64,000 bases of DNA from Cheilinus undulatus. Taxonomy: Eukaryota; Chordata; Actinopteri; Labriformes; Labridae. Location: the NCBI RefSeq assembly GCF_018320785.1, contig NC_054884.1:24057667-24121666 (forward strand). The letters run 5' to 3'. Below the pieces are notes generated by a model. It was not told the origin of the DNA. It did not search any database and saw only the letters and a list, made by a program, of their open reading frames with translations. This document shows, in pieces, positions 25,301-37,400 of the stretch (its first letter is position 1; every line of letters begins with the position of its first letter). The position numbers and the translations under genes were made by a program.

Positions 25301-28300
25301 AACAGAGCTTTAATCAAACAAAGCACATAAAACCTTTACTCTCTAGAAATAGGCAAAGTAAGTAGGTTTTTTTTTTTGTTTATCAGTGAGAAAATGCCTG
25401 GTAATATAAATGCTAAATTGATGATTTCAAAAAGGATGCATGCTAAGTCCTTGGTTGCATCTGTGATCCCCTCTTTCCTTGTACCTTACAGCTTACACAG
25501 ATTGCTCCATGCTACATTGTCACATTGCATGTTGGTGTAACGATGGGGTAAAAGTGGAATGACAGTTTCAGGTGAGTTATTAAACTACATAGTAAAAAAC
25601 AGTGGACCCAGAGTTAAACCCTGAGGTATTCCAGCATAATTATAACCCATTTGTGGAATAAATTTAGGTAATGTACCACAGTGCTTTCTGTTGATATTGT
25701 TTCATGATGGGGTGGGGTACATGTCAGTTAACCCACTGAGACCTCACGCCACCTAAAAGAACATGTTTAGTTTAGTTTTGATTAGTTTTTAATGCTGGTT
25801 TGTTTGTTTAGTTTTTATTTAGCAAAAATGCTTCATTTTAGTTTAGTTTTTATAAGTTTTAGTGCAGTTTTTACTTTTTTCAGCAATATGGGATATTTGT
25901 CAGGAATACCACTCAAGACCTAAAACTAACCATGAACCTAACAGTCCTATTCAATCAAATCTGGCCACTTCACACTATCCAGGCTTTGGTGTCTATGTCA
26001 GCCAGTCTGCTGTCAAAGACTTAAACTAAGCAGATTTTGTTACTAATTTTATTTCATTTTAGTTAGTGTTGTAAGCACAAATTATTTTCTATTTCAAGTT
26101 TTAGTTAACTACAATAACCTTGGTTGTCAGCCATTGGCTTTGCCACTGTGCAACTTTTAAAACTTTTCATCCATCGACTTGGCCACATGGCTGCCAAAGA
26201 GGCTAAAAAATAAAATACTTTTACTCCATCTGCATTTTTTCATGTCTCAAAAACAGGTCATCTACAATGTGCTGACAGGATCAGGTCCTAAAGGTTGAAG
26301 CACACCAGCGCCTTATCTGGTCCTGAAGGTATATCCTTGCTAGCACTGAAACCAGTTTAAATGGGTTCAAACAAGGGCTTCAGCTTTTTAAATCCTGATT
26401 AATCACAGGATTTCCGTAGTTAATCCCGGTCAGTCCTCTCATTTGAAACTCCACTATCTTACATTTCAAACCGTTATTGTTTCATTTTGCATTTTTGTAC
26501 TGTCTTTCACTGAGGGTAATTAACTTCCTGTTTGGATACAGAGCTGTTTTTATTTTGACATGAACTTAGTGGAAAAAAGAACTTGTTATGGATTGAAAAG
26601 GAAATAAGGGAACAGCAAAAATGTAAATATTTGTGTTTACATTGTAAATATACATAAGCTGCAGATGACTTTTGACTTGTCCACTGAGCTGACTGAGTTT
26701 TTGAAATGAGACATTAAGAACCAGTGGTGGACTTTATTTACATCACTGTGGCTGCAGCGAGGTGCTGCAGAGGCAAAGTGTGCTGAAAGGGACAATAAAA
26801 GTTAATGCACTAATTATGGGCCTTAGTTAATCACGATTAATGCATTAATGCTGATAGTCCTAGTTAAAACAACAAGATAACATATTTTCCTTCCTACTAA
26901 GGCTATAATAACCCAGTATACAGATTATAAGTGTCAGTAAACCCATCTTTTTCCCATAGCCTCACTACATTGAATAGTGACTTTTTATGTTTTGTCTGTC
27001 TAGTTTAAATTTATGTGGATGTAGCATGATGAAGGTGGTGTGTCTGTGTCCACTTACGCTGCCTCAATAACCACAGCTACGCCCTTTGGCTGCAGGGCAT
27101 CTGATATTCCCACAGCAATCTGTTTGGTCAGACGCTCTTGAACTATAAAAATCAGATATAAAGACACATGTTAACCAATGAACTCAGAGGAAAGGAAGTC
27201 TGACTTCATCATGGTTACTCACCTTGAAGCCTCCTACTGAAGATCTCCACAATCCTACAGAAAGCAGAAGACAAACATGGTGGAGAGGGGTGATTACATA
27301 GTGCATGTAACAATGATTAATCTTTTAATAAATAGAGACTGGCATCAGTCCTTGTACCCTGGCCTTCACTCTGTCTGCCTGGTGGTATGGACCCTTCATC
27401 TGTGAATCATTTACCCTACACAATTCTCTGAATCTGTAGGGCAAGATTCAACCACAGCCAGTTTGTCAAAAAACTCAGTGACTCCATTTTTTGTTGATCT
27501 GGGGTTGTGTGTTCAGAGACGGTGTGATATTTTGAGGAAAGGGAGAGAAGGGACAGACAGGAGAGGCTGTGATAATAACCGCCGATTCCCACAGGTCTGA
27601 AAGGATTTTCTCATGGCTCGAGAGCGGATAGAGTTTAGATTTGTCTGTGAGTGAGTCTGATGAGAGGGACTAGATGCCAGCCTCTGGGCTTAGGCTTAAG
27701 CCTCCAGGTCAATGCACTGAGATAACAGAAGAACGCAGCAGTCCGGCACTAACACCAGAAACATACAGGCACGGTGACAGCAGGAGGATATCATGCATGC
27801 GTGTGCACGTTTGCTGTGTTACCTTGCAAGCTTGCTCAGTCCCACCACTTTTTTGTTGGGAATATACCCGATGTGAACCTGGAGAGAGATCACAATCAAA
27901 AAGAGCAGAGGCCACCCAATCAGAGCAGAGCATGGTAAACATTAGTGATTTGATTCTGGACTTAGAATGCTTAGAAACACCCAGCACAGGGGCTACAGTG
28001 GTAACTTGTTTGTTTTTAAGGACAATCTAATATTTGCTTTGAACCCAAAAAAACATCCTCATGCATTCGCTTAATATCTCTTTAGATTGGCACATGAACA
28101 TCTCCACAAACAAACAGAGGGACTTACCTTGCCAAAAAACGGCACCAGGTGATGCTCGCACAGTGAAAACATGTCGATGTCCTTCACAATCACCATCTCA
28201 TCGTGGTCCTCATCAAATATAGCATTGTTTAGGATGTCTAAAAAGTAAAAAGCAATTTAAGAAATGTCATCCTTTTGGATTTTTATAGAAAATTACAGCA

Positions 28301-29433
28301 AAATAGCACCTTCTTTTGTTTTAACAATACTGCAAAACATGCAATATTCAGTTCCAACTTTGCATATCGCTGACTAAGATTGGTGAAGTGGTACATCTTG
28401 AAGTTTTTTCATTGTTCTTCAAATCCTGTACCAGTTGTTTTTTGTTTCTTTTTTAGGCAAGCATTAACTGATTGCCTGGCTCATGAAATCTCTTAAAGCT
28501 ACTGTAATCCAGCAGATTTGGGAATTAAATTATCGCCATTAGCAGTGGAAAAATAATACCTCATTATTTAGAAAAGGGCCTCCTTGCTTGTTTGGATTTA
28601 CTCTGCAAGCTAAGATTTAACATAGCAGCTTACTACCAATCTATCTAGGTGTTAGAATATTAGAAACATAGGTTTTTAATTTGGATATGATACAAGTAAA
28701 AATCAAACAGAATAAGAGCTGTTGTGATACCATAGCAACACTAGTAGAAGTCGAAGGGAGTCTTTTTTGGGTGATTTGTAATTTTTGATCCCCAAAAATT
28801 GCAGCAAAAGTCGTGCACACTGTCTAAATTGTAATTGTTGACAATGTTTTAGTGCAATACAGAGTTTAACCTATTATGTTTGATGGAGCCATTCTCATTT
28901 GCACCTGTCGTATGAAGTAGATGTAGTTTCTAATAGATCTGTTTCTCTTCTACACAATAGATTAGTTAAAAAAAATAACAGGGTCGTAGCATATTTGTCA
29001 CGTGGTGTCGAAAACGCGTCGAAAATTTTGCAAAACTTTTCTGAACTATCTTAAGTTCAATGCAGTGCTTTGCTAACTTCCCTAAAAAAACACTACATCG
29101 TCAGTATAATGCCACAAAATCCTCCACCAGAGTGCAGACCCTTGATAACTCACCCTCGATGGTCTCATGGTAGCCCTTGGTGAGGAACTGCATAGCTTTA
29201 GCCGCCCTCAGTGGTGTGCGCAGCAGCCCCTCCCGGTCAGTGTCCTCCCCGAGGTCCCGCAGGATGCTGGTGTAAGCCGCCTCAAGTGTGGGTAAGCGGG
29301 CCTGGTCCTCGGCCTCTTTGCGGGACGTCTCGTGTTTGCAGATTACCGTGGACTTCTTGGAGTCCATGAAGAGGTCGCTGAAGTTTTTGTTGCAGTTGTA
29401 CTCCTCCACGGGGTCGTTGCAGAGGCCGTTCAT
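22383..29433 (-). CDS. gch1-like: GTP cyclohydrolase I (vertebrate GCH paralogue)
   Basis: The enzyme converts GTP to 7,8-dihydroneopterin triphosphate, the first and rate-limiting step of tetrahydrobiopterin synthesis and, in fish, of yellow pteridine pigments. Six exons join in frame on the minus strand: 29433-29154, 28237-28128, 27878-27823, 27254-27223, 27142-27058 and 22512-22383. They give 230 aa (human GCH1 is 250 aa; the difference is in the variable N-terminus). The zinc and catalytic residues are present: C120 and H123 in [10 protein letters not shown], and C191 in [10 protein letters not shown], spaced exactly as in human C141/H144/C212. The C-terminus is FLTLSQTP in place of the human FLTLIRS. 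Human GCH1 lies on another chromosome (14q22), so a linked copy here is more likely the second fish paralogue (gch2-type) than gch1; this is inference. Intron 5 (4.5 kb) carries a hAT element. Confidence 0.93.
22900..24279. mobile_element. hAT-type non-autonomous element with perfect 8-bp target duplication
   Basis: The termini are inverted repeats, CAGGGGTCTCAAACTCA at the left and TGAGTTTGAGACCTCTG at the right. ACTTAAAG flanks both ends (22892-22899 and 24280-24287) with no mismatch. The 8-bp duplication and CAGGG tip are hAT hallmarks. At 1380 bp without a transposase frame it is non-autonomous. It includes a GA-rich simple repeat at 23341-23428 and sits in intron 5 of the GTP cyclohydrolase gene. 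Confidence 0.85.
23341..23428. repeat. GA-rich simple repeat
   Basis: A run of AG and AGGG units with an uninterrupted (GA) core around 23391-23412, inside the hAT element at 22900-24279. Confidence 0.8.
24490..24620. repeat. Palindromic MITE-like segment with perfect 18-bp hairpin
   Basis: TGGCACTTTGCTGCATCA (24537-24554) is followed after 7 bp by its exact reverse complement (24562-24579). The surroundings (GTCGAGTCAAGTCAGGTCAG, GTATGGGA and later TTCCCATA) suggest a larger decayed palindrome, as in fish palindromic MITEs. No exact outer ends or target duplication were found. Confidence 0.55.
25548..25708 (-). repeat. LINE reverse-transcriptase fragment, second copy
   Basis: Antisense reading gives [11 protein letters not shown]. 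The flanks (ACAGTTTC, TGCTTTCTGTTGATATTGTT) align with 21130-21355, but without the 72-bp insert found there. It lies in intron 5 of the GTP cyclohydrolase gene. Confidence 0.6.
25710..27056. other. Intronic stretch with nothing firmly recognised
   Basis: AT-rich, with low-complexity TTTAGTTTTT runs around 25765-26110. Phrases near 26370-26450 and 26790-26870 (GATTAATCACAGG, TTAATCACGATTAATGC) resemble decayed fish DNA-repeat sequence, without readable ends. Confidence 0.3.
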
Positions 29434-29526
29434 GTCGGAGCGCTTGTTGGCTCTGGAAGAGGAGATGAAGGGTCCTGAAGTTGAGAAAGCCGGCAGCTTT
29501 GGTGGGTTTATTCGGTTCCTGGTGCG

Positions 29527-29532
29527 TTTATA
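29527..29532 (-). promoter_or_regulatory. Candidate TATA box of the GTP cyclohydrolase gene
   Basis: The minus strand reads GGGCTTTATAAACGCACC here, with TATAAA about 95 bp before the start codon. A GCGTGCGCAT (NRF1-like) word lies some 20 bp further upstream. A 5' UTR of roughly 60 nt would follow. The assignment rests on motif and position only. Confidence 0.45.
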
Positions 29533-29599
29533 AAGCCCAAACCGGCGACCGCGTGCGCATCAGCTCCCCATTTGTCAAGGTGCAGTTTACGTCAAACGT

Positions 29600-31390
29600 T
29601 TAGTTTCGTCAGCTGGGTTAAATGTCATCACTGAAGCCCCCTCCCTCCTCCCCTACCCCTCCTCAGTGCAGCGGCCTATCACACATCTGGATTTTCCGCA
29701 TCTCATCACCTGACACGTCTCCATCCATTACTGTACTGTTACAGTACAGCTCATTTAGATGTTTTTTTTTTTAATGTAAAAATATATTTTTCAATAGGCA
29801 TAAAGAGGCGCCTAGACTGTGTCTAATGCTGACGTGCTCACTGTCCATTATAATCAACAGTTTCAGATGCATGTGCAGCTCTGTAACACAAACCCTCTTG
29901 TAAGAACAGAGGTGAGTCCAGAGTCTGTACAGGGCCTGGGCAAGAATTCACAGGGTGGCCTCTAAAACCATACAAACAATGAACACAAAACAATATAAGG
30001 AAGAGAAAGATGTACATGATTAATTACTTAAGGGGAAATTTTCTTATTTTTTGCATAGTTGAGTATTTCAGATCATCAAAATAATAATAATAATAATAAC
30101 ATCATTATTATTATGACCTGAGTAAATATAAATACAGTTTTTAAATAATGATTTCATTAATTAAAGGAAAAAAATAGCTAAACCTACCTGGCCTGATGTT
30201 AAAAAGTAATTTCACATTGTGAGTCATGATATAACTGGTTTAATCCCATTTCTTTGAAAGCTGACATTTCTCTTGCCAAACCAGGGCCTGATTACTGCCT
30301 GACCTGTTGAGTCAAGAAATCCCTTAAATAGAACCTGTCTAACAAAGTGAGGCAGGCTAAAAGATCTGAAACAACACATACTTTTTGCCGTAATTAAAGA
30401 AATTCAAGAACAGATGAGAAACAAACTCACTGATATCTATCAGTATGGAAAGAGTTAATGTATGAGTAATGATTGCTCAAAAAAATCTATTTCCACCACA
30501 TAAAACCTTTGACGAAATCAGTTTCAACAAAGATTTTAAGCAATGTTCACTTAATTTATTGTGTGTGTGTGTGTGTGGTTCCTCTTTCTTTTTTCTGTAT
30601 GGTTTACAAGGTATTTATTTATTTTATTATTTGTTTATTTTTTAAATTTATTTTTCATTGTCCAGTAATACAGTCCTTACATTTACATGTAAGAAAGTGG
30701 AATGGTACATTTTCACAAGATTAAGCATAATCAATCATTCAACAGATCTTTATGTACATAAACCCAAATTCCAGGCCTTTGTTGACATGCATATATATAT
30801 ATATTATATATATATATATAGGTTTACAGGGTAATTCAATTACATTAACTCAATTTAATTTGGTAATTCTACTAACTTAATTCATGCAGACGTAACTGAA
30901 AATAAAAGTTAGATTTAGTCATTATTAATGATTTTTCTACTTAATTCCAAAGCTTTGAAATCTTCTCAATATTTTTGAATGTAAAAATGTTTTACTAATT
31001 TAATCAAATAAAGTGGAGAAATATGATTAAAATGAAATACTTTTACCTCTACCTGAGTTAGTTTGTGGACCAGTACTTTTATTTAAAAATATTTTAACCC
31101 AAGTAACTGTAATGAAGCACGATAACCCGGCGCTTTTCCTGTTGATTCTATTACATTAGAGCTACAAAATTTATTATGAAGAGATTTCTGGTTTGATATT
31201 TGCATGAAAAACAGCAAGAGGCGCCAAAAACTGTTGTACTCCTGCTGACAGGGAACTTAATAGATTGATAGAAAACGTTTTGATGTATGTTATTTATTTA
31301 CAGTCTGCACTTTTGTTTGGCACCTATAGGTGGTGGTAATGTGTAATAGCTGTTCCTGCTAACCATCATGAAAACATCAGACGAAAGAGA
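29600..31390. other. Intergenic region between the divergent GTP cyclohydrolase and msh2 genes
   Basis: No exon was recognised. It holds a fragment of the CAGTGCTGTG-type repeat at 30130-30300 (CTACCTGGCCTGATGTTAAA), a (GT)n run near 30561, and an imperfect (TA)n tract at 30791-30820. The first 150 bp next to the cyclohydrolase gene are GC-richer and contain E-box words (CACCTG, CATCTG). Confidence 0.4.
30791..30820. repeat. TA dinucleotide microsatellite
   Basis: Thirty bases of alternating A and T, broken by one TT step. Confidence 0.9.
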
Positions 31391-31399
31391 AGAGGGGCG

Positions 31400-31450
31400 A
31401 AATGATGACGTACTTCCGGTTTGGCCCCAGAGGTGGCGGGAGATTCCAGC
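31400..31450 (+). promoter_or_regulatory. msh2: Proximal msh2 promoter with CRE-like and ETS sites
   Basis: TGACGTA (31406-31412) abuts ACTTCCGG (31412-31419), a perfect inverse of the ETS/GABP core CCGGAAGT, 32 bp before the msh2 start. No TATA box is seen. This arrangement is usual for housekeeping genes; the sites are inferred from motif match only. An upstream in-frame ATG at 31421 would add ten residues not found in the family. Confidence 0.5.
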
Positions 31451-34400
31451 ATGGCGGTGCAGCCGAAGCAGAATCTGTCTATGGACAGCGCAGCGGAGCA
31501 TGGCTTTCTAAACTTTATATTCTCCATGCCGGAGAAACCGGACACAACTTTCAGGATATTTGACCGCAACGACTACTACACCGTTCACGGGAAAGACGCT
31601 ATATTCGCGGCGAAGGAAGTTTTTAAGACGAATGGGGTTATCAAATATTTGGGCTCAGGTACGTAATAGTCTCTGAGCCTAAGCTAGCACTGCTACTAAT
31701 CTGTCTGTAGGCTGGGCTTTTACAGTAGCATGTTATTAGTAAATTTATCTGCAGGCTTTTTAGCTGTAGCGGAAATGGAAGCTAACGGTTGCACATATTG
31801 AGCTAGCTGCAGAGCTGCTCAGAGCTACATGTTAAGGATGCACTGTAAGTAATATGTAGCTGCTAATTTTGAAGGATTTTGTCCGCAGGGAGTCGTAAAC
31901 TGGAAAGTGTGGTCCTGAGCAAGCTGAACTTTGAGGCCTTTGTCAGAGACCTGCTGCTGGTGAGACAATACAGAGTGGAAGTGTACAAGAACCACAGCAA
32001 AAGCAGCAAGGAGCATGACTGGAAGGTCGAGTACAAGGTATTGATTATGTTTGCGTAAAACCCCTCTTATGTACAATAAACTGGGACAAAATGTATTTAC
32101 AGAGACCTTTTAAAAATCCAGACCATAGAGTATTTCATAAAGGCAGCCAAACAATCTGTAGGTAAATGTAGGGAATATACTTATTATTGTTGTTGTTATT
32201 GTTAGTTGTATGTTTGAAGTGCTTTTCAGATACTCAAAGACACTGGAAATACGACAATATAAACGTAAGGACATTACACACTGGTCAAATAAACCGCCCA
32301 GATAAAAACAGAACAAGCCCCGCACCTCCCCACAGCTTTTCTGAACATCCTAGTTTGCACACAACATTATTAGCCCCCCTCATGCCAGCCTGCAGTCATT
32401 TGTTGTCATTTTCAGCAAGTCTTATACATGTCTCCTCCTCTATGGCCAGTCTCTCAAGCTCCTCCAGAGTTGATTCATGTGTCATGAACCTTGGTCTTCA
32501 GTTCACACTACAGACTTTCAATGGGATTCATGTCAGGGCTTTGTGCCTGCCAGTCAGTAACATTCACCTTGGTCTTTTGGAGGAAGTTCTTCACCAGGTG
32601 CAGACCTAGTTTTGCAGCTGACTGCTTGAGTTTTCTTGACATATCCTGTTTCTTCATGATTCCCTCCGCCTTCATGAGATTCCCAGTTCCAGACGCACTG
32701 AAGCATCCTCACAGCATAAAACTCCCACTGCTGTGTTTCCCTGTGGGGACGGTGTTCTTTGGGTTGCATGCTTCTCCCTTCTTTCTCCAAACATAAGCAA
32801 CGTCATGTGGATAAGGAGTTATAGTTTGGTCTGAGTTTCATTTGGTCTGCAACCTCATAGACCATTACAAAACAGTGGTTTGTGCCATGGCTCAACAAAG
32901 AAGTCTGTTCTAAAGGGGACTAATAATTTTAAACCTGGAATTTTTTGGTTCTTGTGTTTAACAGCGCTGGGGAAATACTTGGGAAAACTGATATTTTCAT
33001 TAATTTTTTTTCACAATAATTTTGTCATCTGTTTTTGTAGGGACCATCTCTCCTTGCTTGGCCGGGAATTTTTAGGGGGGAAAACTGTCAAAGTTCTGGC
33101 CCTCATTTTCACAAGCCTTCCCTGTCAAAAAGTTTTATTTGACTTTTAAATAATCTATTAACTTTTTTTAATTGGGTTGGTGAAATTACAAAAAATTTGT
33201 CACCATCAGAAAATGTTATCCTGGCCCAAAATACTGAGGATTTGTACTGTGCAAAAATGTTATTAATTTGTCAGCTTGAAAAGGTCTTAAAAGTCTAAGA
33301 TTTGATTTTAAAGTGTGGAGAAATGCTGCTGTGCCCTTGATGTCTTTGTCTTGTTTCTAAACAGGATTTTCTCAGTTTTACTCTAATGAATTGAAAGCTT
33401 ATCTAAGAGACTTTAAGGTCTTTATACTGAGATTAATGAACGCCCTGAACTGTATTACACTGCAGTGCATTTAATCAGAGAGAAACTGGGCTGCTACTGT
33501 CCTTTCCACATAGTCCACGGTTTACTCTCTTACTTAGTTCATTGGTCTTCGTGGCTGTAAAATGTCACAATCTGAAAATGTGTTCTTCATAAGACATAAT
33601 TGAGTCAAAACCAAGAAGTGATTCAGTTTGGTTTATAGGTATGACAAAAGAACTTTCAGGCTAAAATCTTGAAATACCACTTTTTCCTTGCGCCACAGTG
33701 GACAAAAAAATAATAATTTTGCTGCTTGAAATAAACCAGTGCATTATAGTTTCTTTTAAATTGTTTTCTTTGTCATCCTTCTCACTTCCTCCCTCAGGCC
33801 TCTCCAGGAAACTTGACTCAGTTTGAGGAGATTCTGTTCGGTGGAGGAGCTGGAGCAGAGGGATGTGCAGGAGTCGTAGCTGTGCGTTTCGCTACCGGAG
33901 CTGATGGACAGCGCGTAGTCGGGGTCGGCTATGTGGACGCAGCTCAGCGGATGATGGGAGTGTGCGAGTTCCCCGACAATGAGATCTTCTCGAACCTGGA
34001 GTCTCTACTTGTCCAAATCAGCCCTAAAGAGTGTCTGTTAGCGCAGGGCGAAGGAAATACAGATGGCAGTAAACTACGAGAGGTATGCGGTGAAAAACAA
34101 GCTACATGAAATGCTTCGAGGATTATTACTGTACGTCTTTTATTATATTCTCAAGGTGTCTATAATTCCAAGAAAATACTTAAATATGTTGTCTACTTTT
34201 AGATGTAAAATGCTCTAAAAGTAGGCAAATCAGTAAATAAGTCTGCAGATTGTTATTTTTTTTGTTTATCAATGAAGCCCCACAAAGTTTCACAGTAAGG
34301 CTGACTCGCCTCCTTGTCCTCAGTGTGGTGGCCATCAAATCAGGGAGGGAAATTTCCACGCATCCATCGATCCATTTTCTTCCAGTTATCCAGGGGTGGG

Positions 34401-37400
34401 TCATGGTGGCAGCAGGCTGAGTAAGTCAGCCCAGACATCCCTCTCACCTGGGGCATTTTCCAGCTCTTCCTGGGGGATTCCAAGGCGTTCCTAGGCCAGA
34501 AGAAATATATAGTTGCTCCAGCGAGTCCTGGGTCAACCCGGGGTCCTCCCTGTTAGACGTGCCCTTAGAGGCAACCTGTAAGCATCCTAATCAGATACCC
34601 AAACCACTCTGCTTTGAGCTCCTTCTGGATGTCTGAGCTCCTCATCATATCTCTGAGGTTGAGACCAGACATCCTCCTGAGGAATCTTAATTTGACCGCT
34701 TAAACCCATGGTCCCATTCTTTCAGAGTTATGACCATAGGTAAGGATAGGAACGAAGATCGACCAGTAAATTGGGAGCTTTGCCTTCTGGCTCAGCTCCA
34801 TCTTCCCCACAGCAGTCTGGTATAACATCTGTAATATTACAGATGCTGCACCAATCCTTGGCTCAATATCACTGTCCACTGTCTACCCTCACTCGTGACA
34901 AGACATTGAGATACTAGAACTCCTTCACTTGGGGCAAAGGTATGGTAAGACATGGTAAATTTCCCCTCCTAATAGTTAGTGAGAATCCCCCACCATTACA
35001 GGCAAGACAGGGCCTGCTTTCGACAGCCCCAGACTTGCAGCAGAAAGGGAATCTAAGCAGCCCATAAGATCCCAGAGCACACCACCTGGACCACACAATG
35101 GCATAGTCATCTTCTCAGAAATGTAACTCAAGTGGCTGTAAACGTTTCTATTACAGTGCTCTGCGATAACGTCTACATTGTTTGTATAGAAAACTATAGT
35201 TGCGTCCAAACTGGACTTCCTGGATCAAATATCTTGTTCCCAAAATATCTAGAAAATGAGAGTCCCTAATAACAGCCCTGTGCATGTTTAACATAGTTTC
35301 CAGTTTAAATGCAAACAGCAAAAACTGTTAATATTGTATTTCTAAGATGGGTTTTTTTGTGTGTTTGTAGGTGGTGCAGCGTGGTGGCATGCTGGTCTCT
35401 GACAGGAAGAGAGCAGACTTCAGCAGTAAAGACATGGTGCAGGATCTTAACCGGCTGCTGAGGGCCAAGAGAGGAGAGACGGTTGCCAGCAACACGCTGC
35501 CTGAGCTTGACAAACAGGTACACAACAACTCATCCTACATGATGGCAACAAAAAGAAGACGATAGAGGTATGAAGCTCCAAGCAAGGAGTGAATCTAGTT
35601 AAAACATTAAACTTTATGTAAGAAAATTGGACATGATACTTTGTTCTGAAAGTCAAAAATCAGATAAAACCAACATCTTTTTAAAGTAAAATTGCACTCA
35701 AGCCACACTTTAATACCTGTTTTTTCCTCTAAAAGTTGGCTGGGACTTATATTCCAGATTTTAAGGTACATATTATACAGAAAACATCTAGATTGTTCTT
35801 ATTTAGATTTATTTCTTATTAAAGAAACAGTGAAAAACATGTTTTTTTTAATACATATTGAAGAAGTTACACAGTAAATATCCAGCATAAACAATTACAG
35901 ATAATCAGATACAAGATCCCTCAGTTCCTCCAAGCTTTCGTGTTCTCTTGCTGTTTTCGAAGTTTTTTTATTTTTATTGGACTAAACAAAAAACACTGAT
36001 TTCTTTTTTTAATGACACCTGTATCCTCCTGTACTTATGCTCTGACAGTAAATATTTCTTACTTAAAGCATCAGAATAATATTTGAATAAAATCTTTTTT
36101 TATGCAACAGCGATCAGAGTCTCTTCGTGTGGTTTAATCCTCAGGTGGCGATGTCATGCTTGGCCTGCGTTGTGCGTTTCCTCGAGCTTCTCTCTGACGA
36201 GTCAAACTTTAACTCGTTCAGTCTGACCTCTCTGGACCTCGGTCAGTACATGAGACTTGACAACGCCGCAGTGAGGGCTCTGAACCTCTTCCAGGTCAGT
36301 GACAGAGACCAGGGTTAAGGGTGAAAAAGCATCTAAATGTGTGTCATGAGTTGCATCAGTGAGTCACAGATCACCATCTGGAAAATACGCTCTTTGTGAT
36401 TCTGAGTTACATCAGAAGAAAAGACACTACTCTCATTATCTCTACAAACTAAGAGAGCATCAATATTTTGATCTCTAAATGAGCAATAATTATATTTCAT
36501 GGTGATTGATGCCAAGTAAGGCAGTTGTACTCAGACAGATAATAGGGATTTTGTTTTCTGCTTTTTGTTGTTGTTTTGTAAAAGGAAAAAACAGACCGTC
36601 TTTAAAATGTCTGTTGCACATCTTTCACAGGAGCAACAGTCAAACTCTACAAATCTTAAATTATGAATTACTCAGGATGTTTACTCTCTGTTTTTTATCC
36701 TGCAGGGATCACCAGACGACACCAGTGGAGCTCACTCATTGGCCGGTCTGTTGAATAAGTGTCGTACGCCGCAGGGTCAGCGTCTGGTCAACCAGTGGAT
36801 CAAACAGCCACTCATGGACAAAACTAAAATAGAGGAAAGGTAAAACATTGAGAAGATGAATTGTTTTCCTATATAAAAAAGGTTAGCATATTTTTTTCCC
36901 AGATTGAAATACCTTTACCACCTTTAGTTTGCTCTGGCATCTTGCACTGCTTTTTTGGCACTTGGAAGTCAAACACTGAGGATACTCTGTGTGCATTTTG
37001 TGTTAAGGTTGGACCTGGTGGAGAGCTTCGTGTGTGACTCGGAGCTGAGGCAGACCTGTCAGGAGGACCTGCTGCGAAGGTTTCCTGACCTTCACCGTCT
37101 GGCCAAGAAGTTCCACCGCCACTCTGCGACTCTGCAGGACTGTTACCGTGTTTACCAGGCGGTTAGCCACATCCCCGCCCTCAATGCAGCGCTGGAGAGA
37201 TACAACGGTACTCAAAGCTGTAGTACTTACACTGTATTTGATTGCACTAGATACAGCTCAATAACATACATGATCTTTCACGCAGGAATATTGTTGTCTC
37301 TAGAAATGATAGCATTGTGCAGCTGGGGCAGATTTTAAAAGCTGCTTTGTTTTAAAAGACCCAAGCCCATCAAGTAATGGGCCATCACTTATTATTACTG

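Noticed and set aside
27674-28030. 118-aa plus and 92-aa minus frames
   Set aside because: They overlap cyclohydrolase exon 3 and its flanking intron in other frames; only the spliced minus-strand exon is supported.
31421-31450. Upstream in-frame ATG for msh2
   Set aside because: It adds ten residues absent from the family; the next ATG gives MAVQPKQ, matching human MAVQPKE.
32187-32609. 140-aa plus-strand frame in msh2 intron 2
   Set aside because: It is largely the antisense of a Tc1-type transposase remnant and not an msh2 exon; including it would break the msh2 frame.
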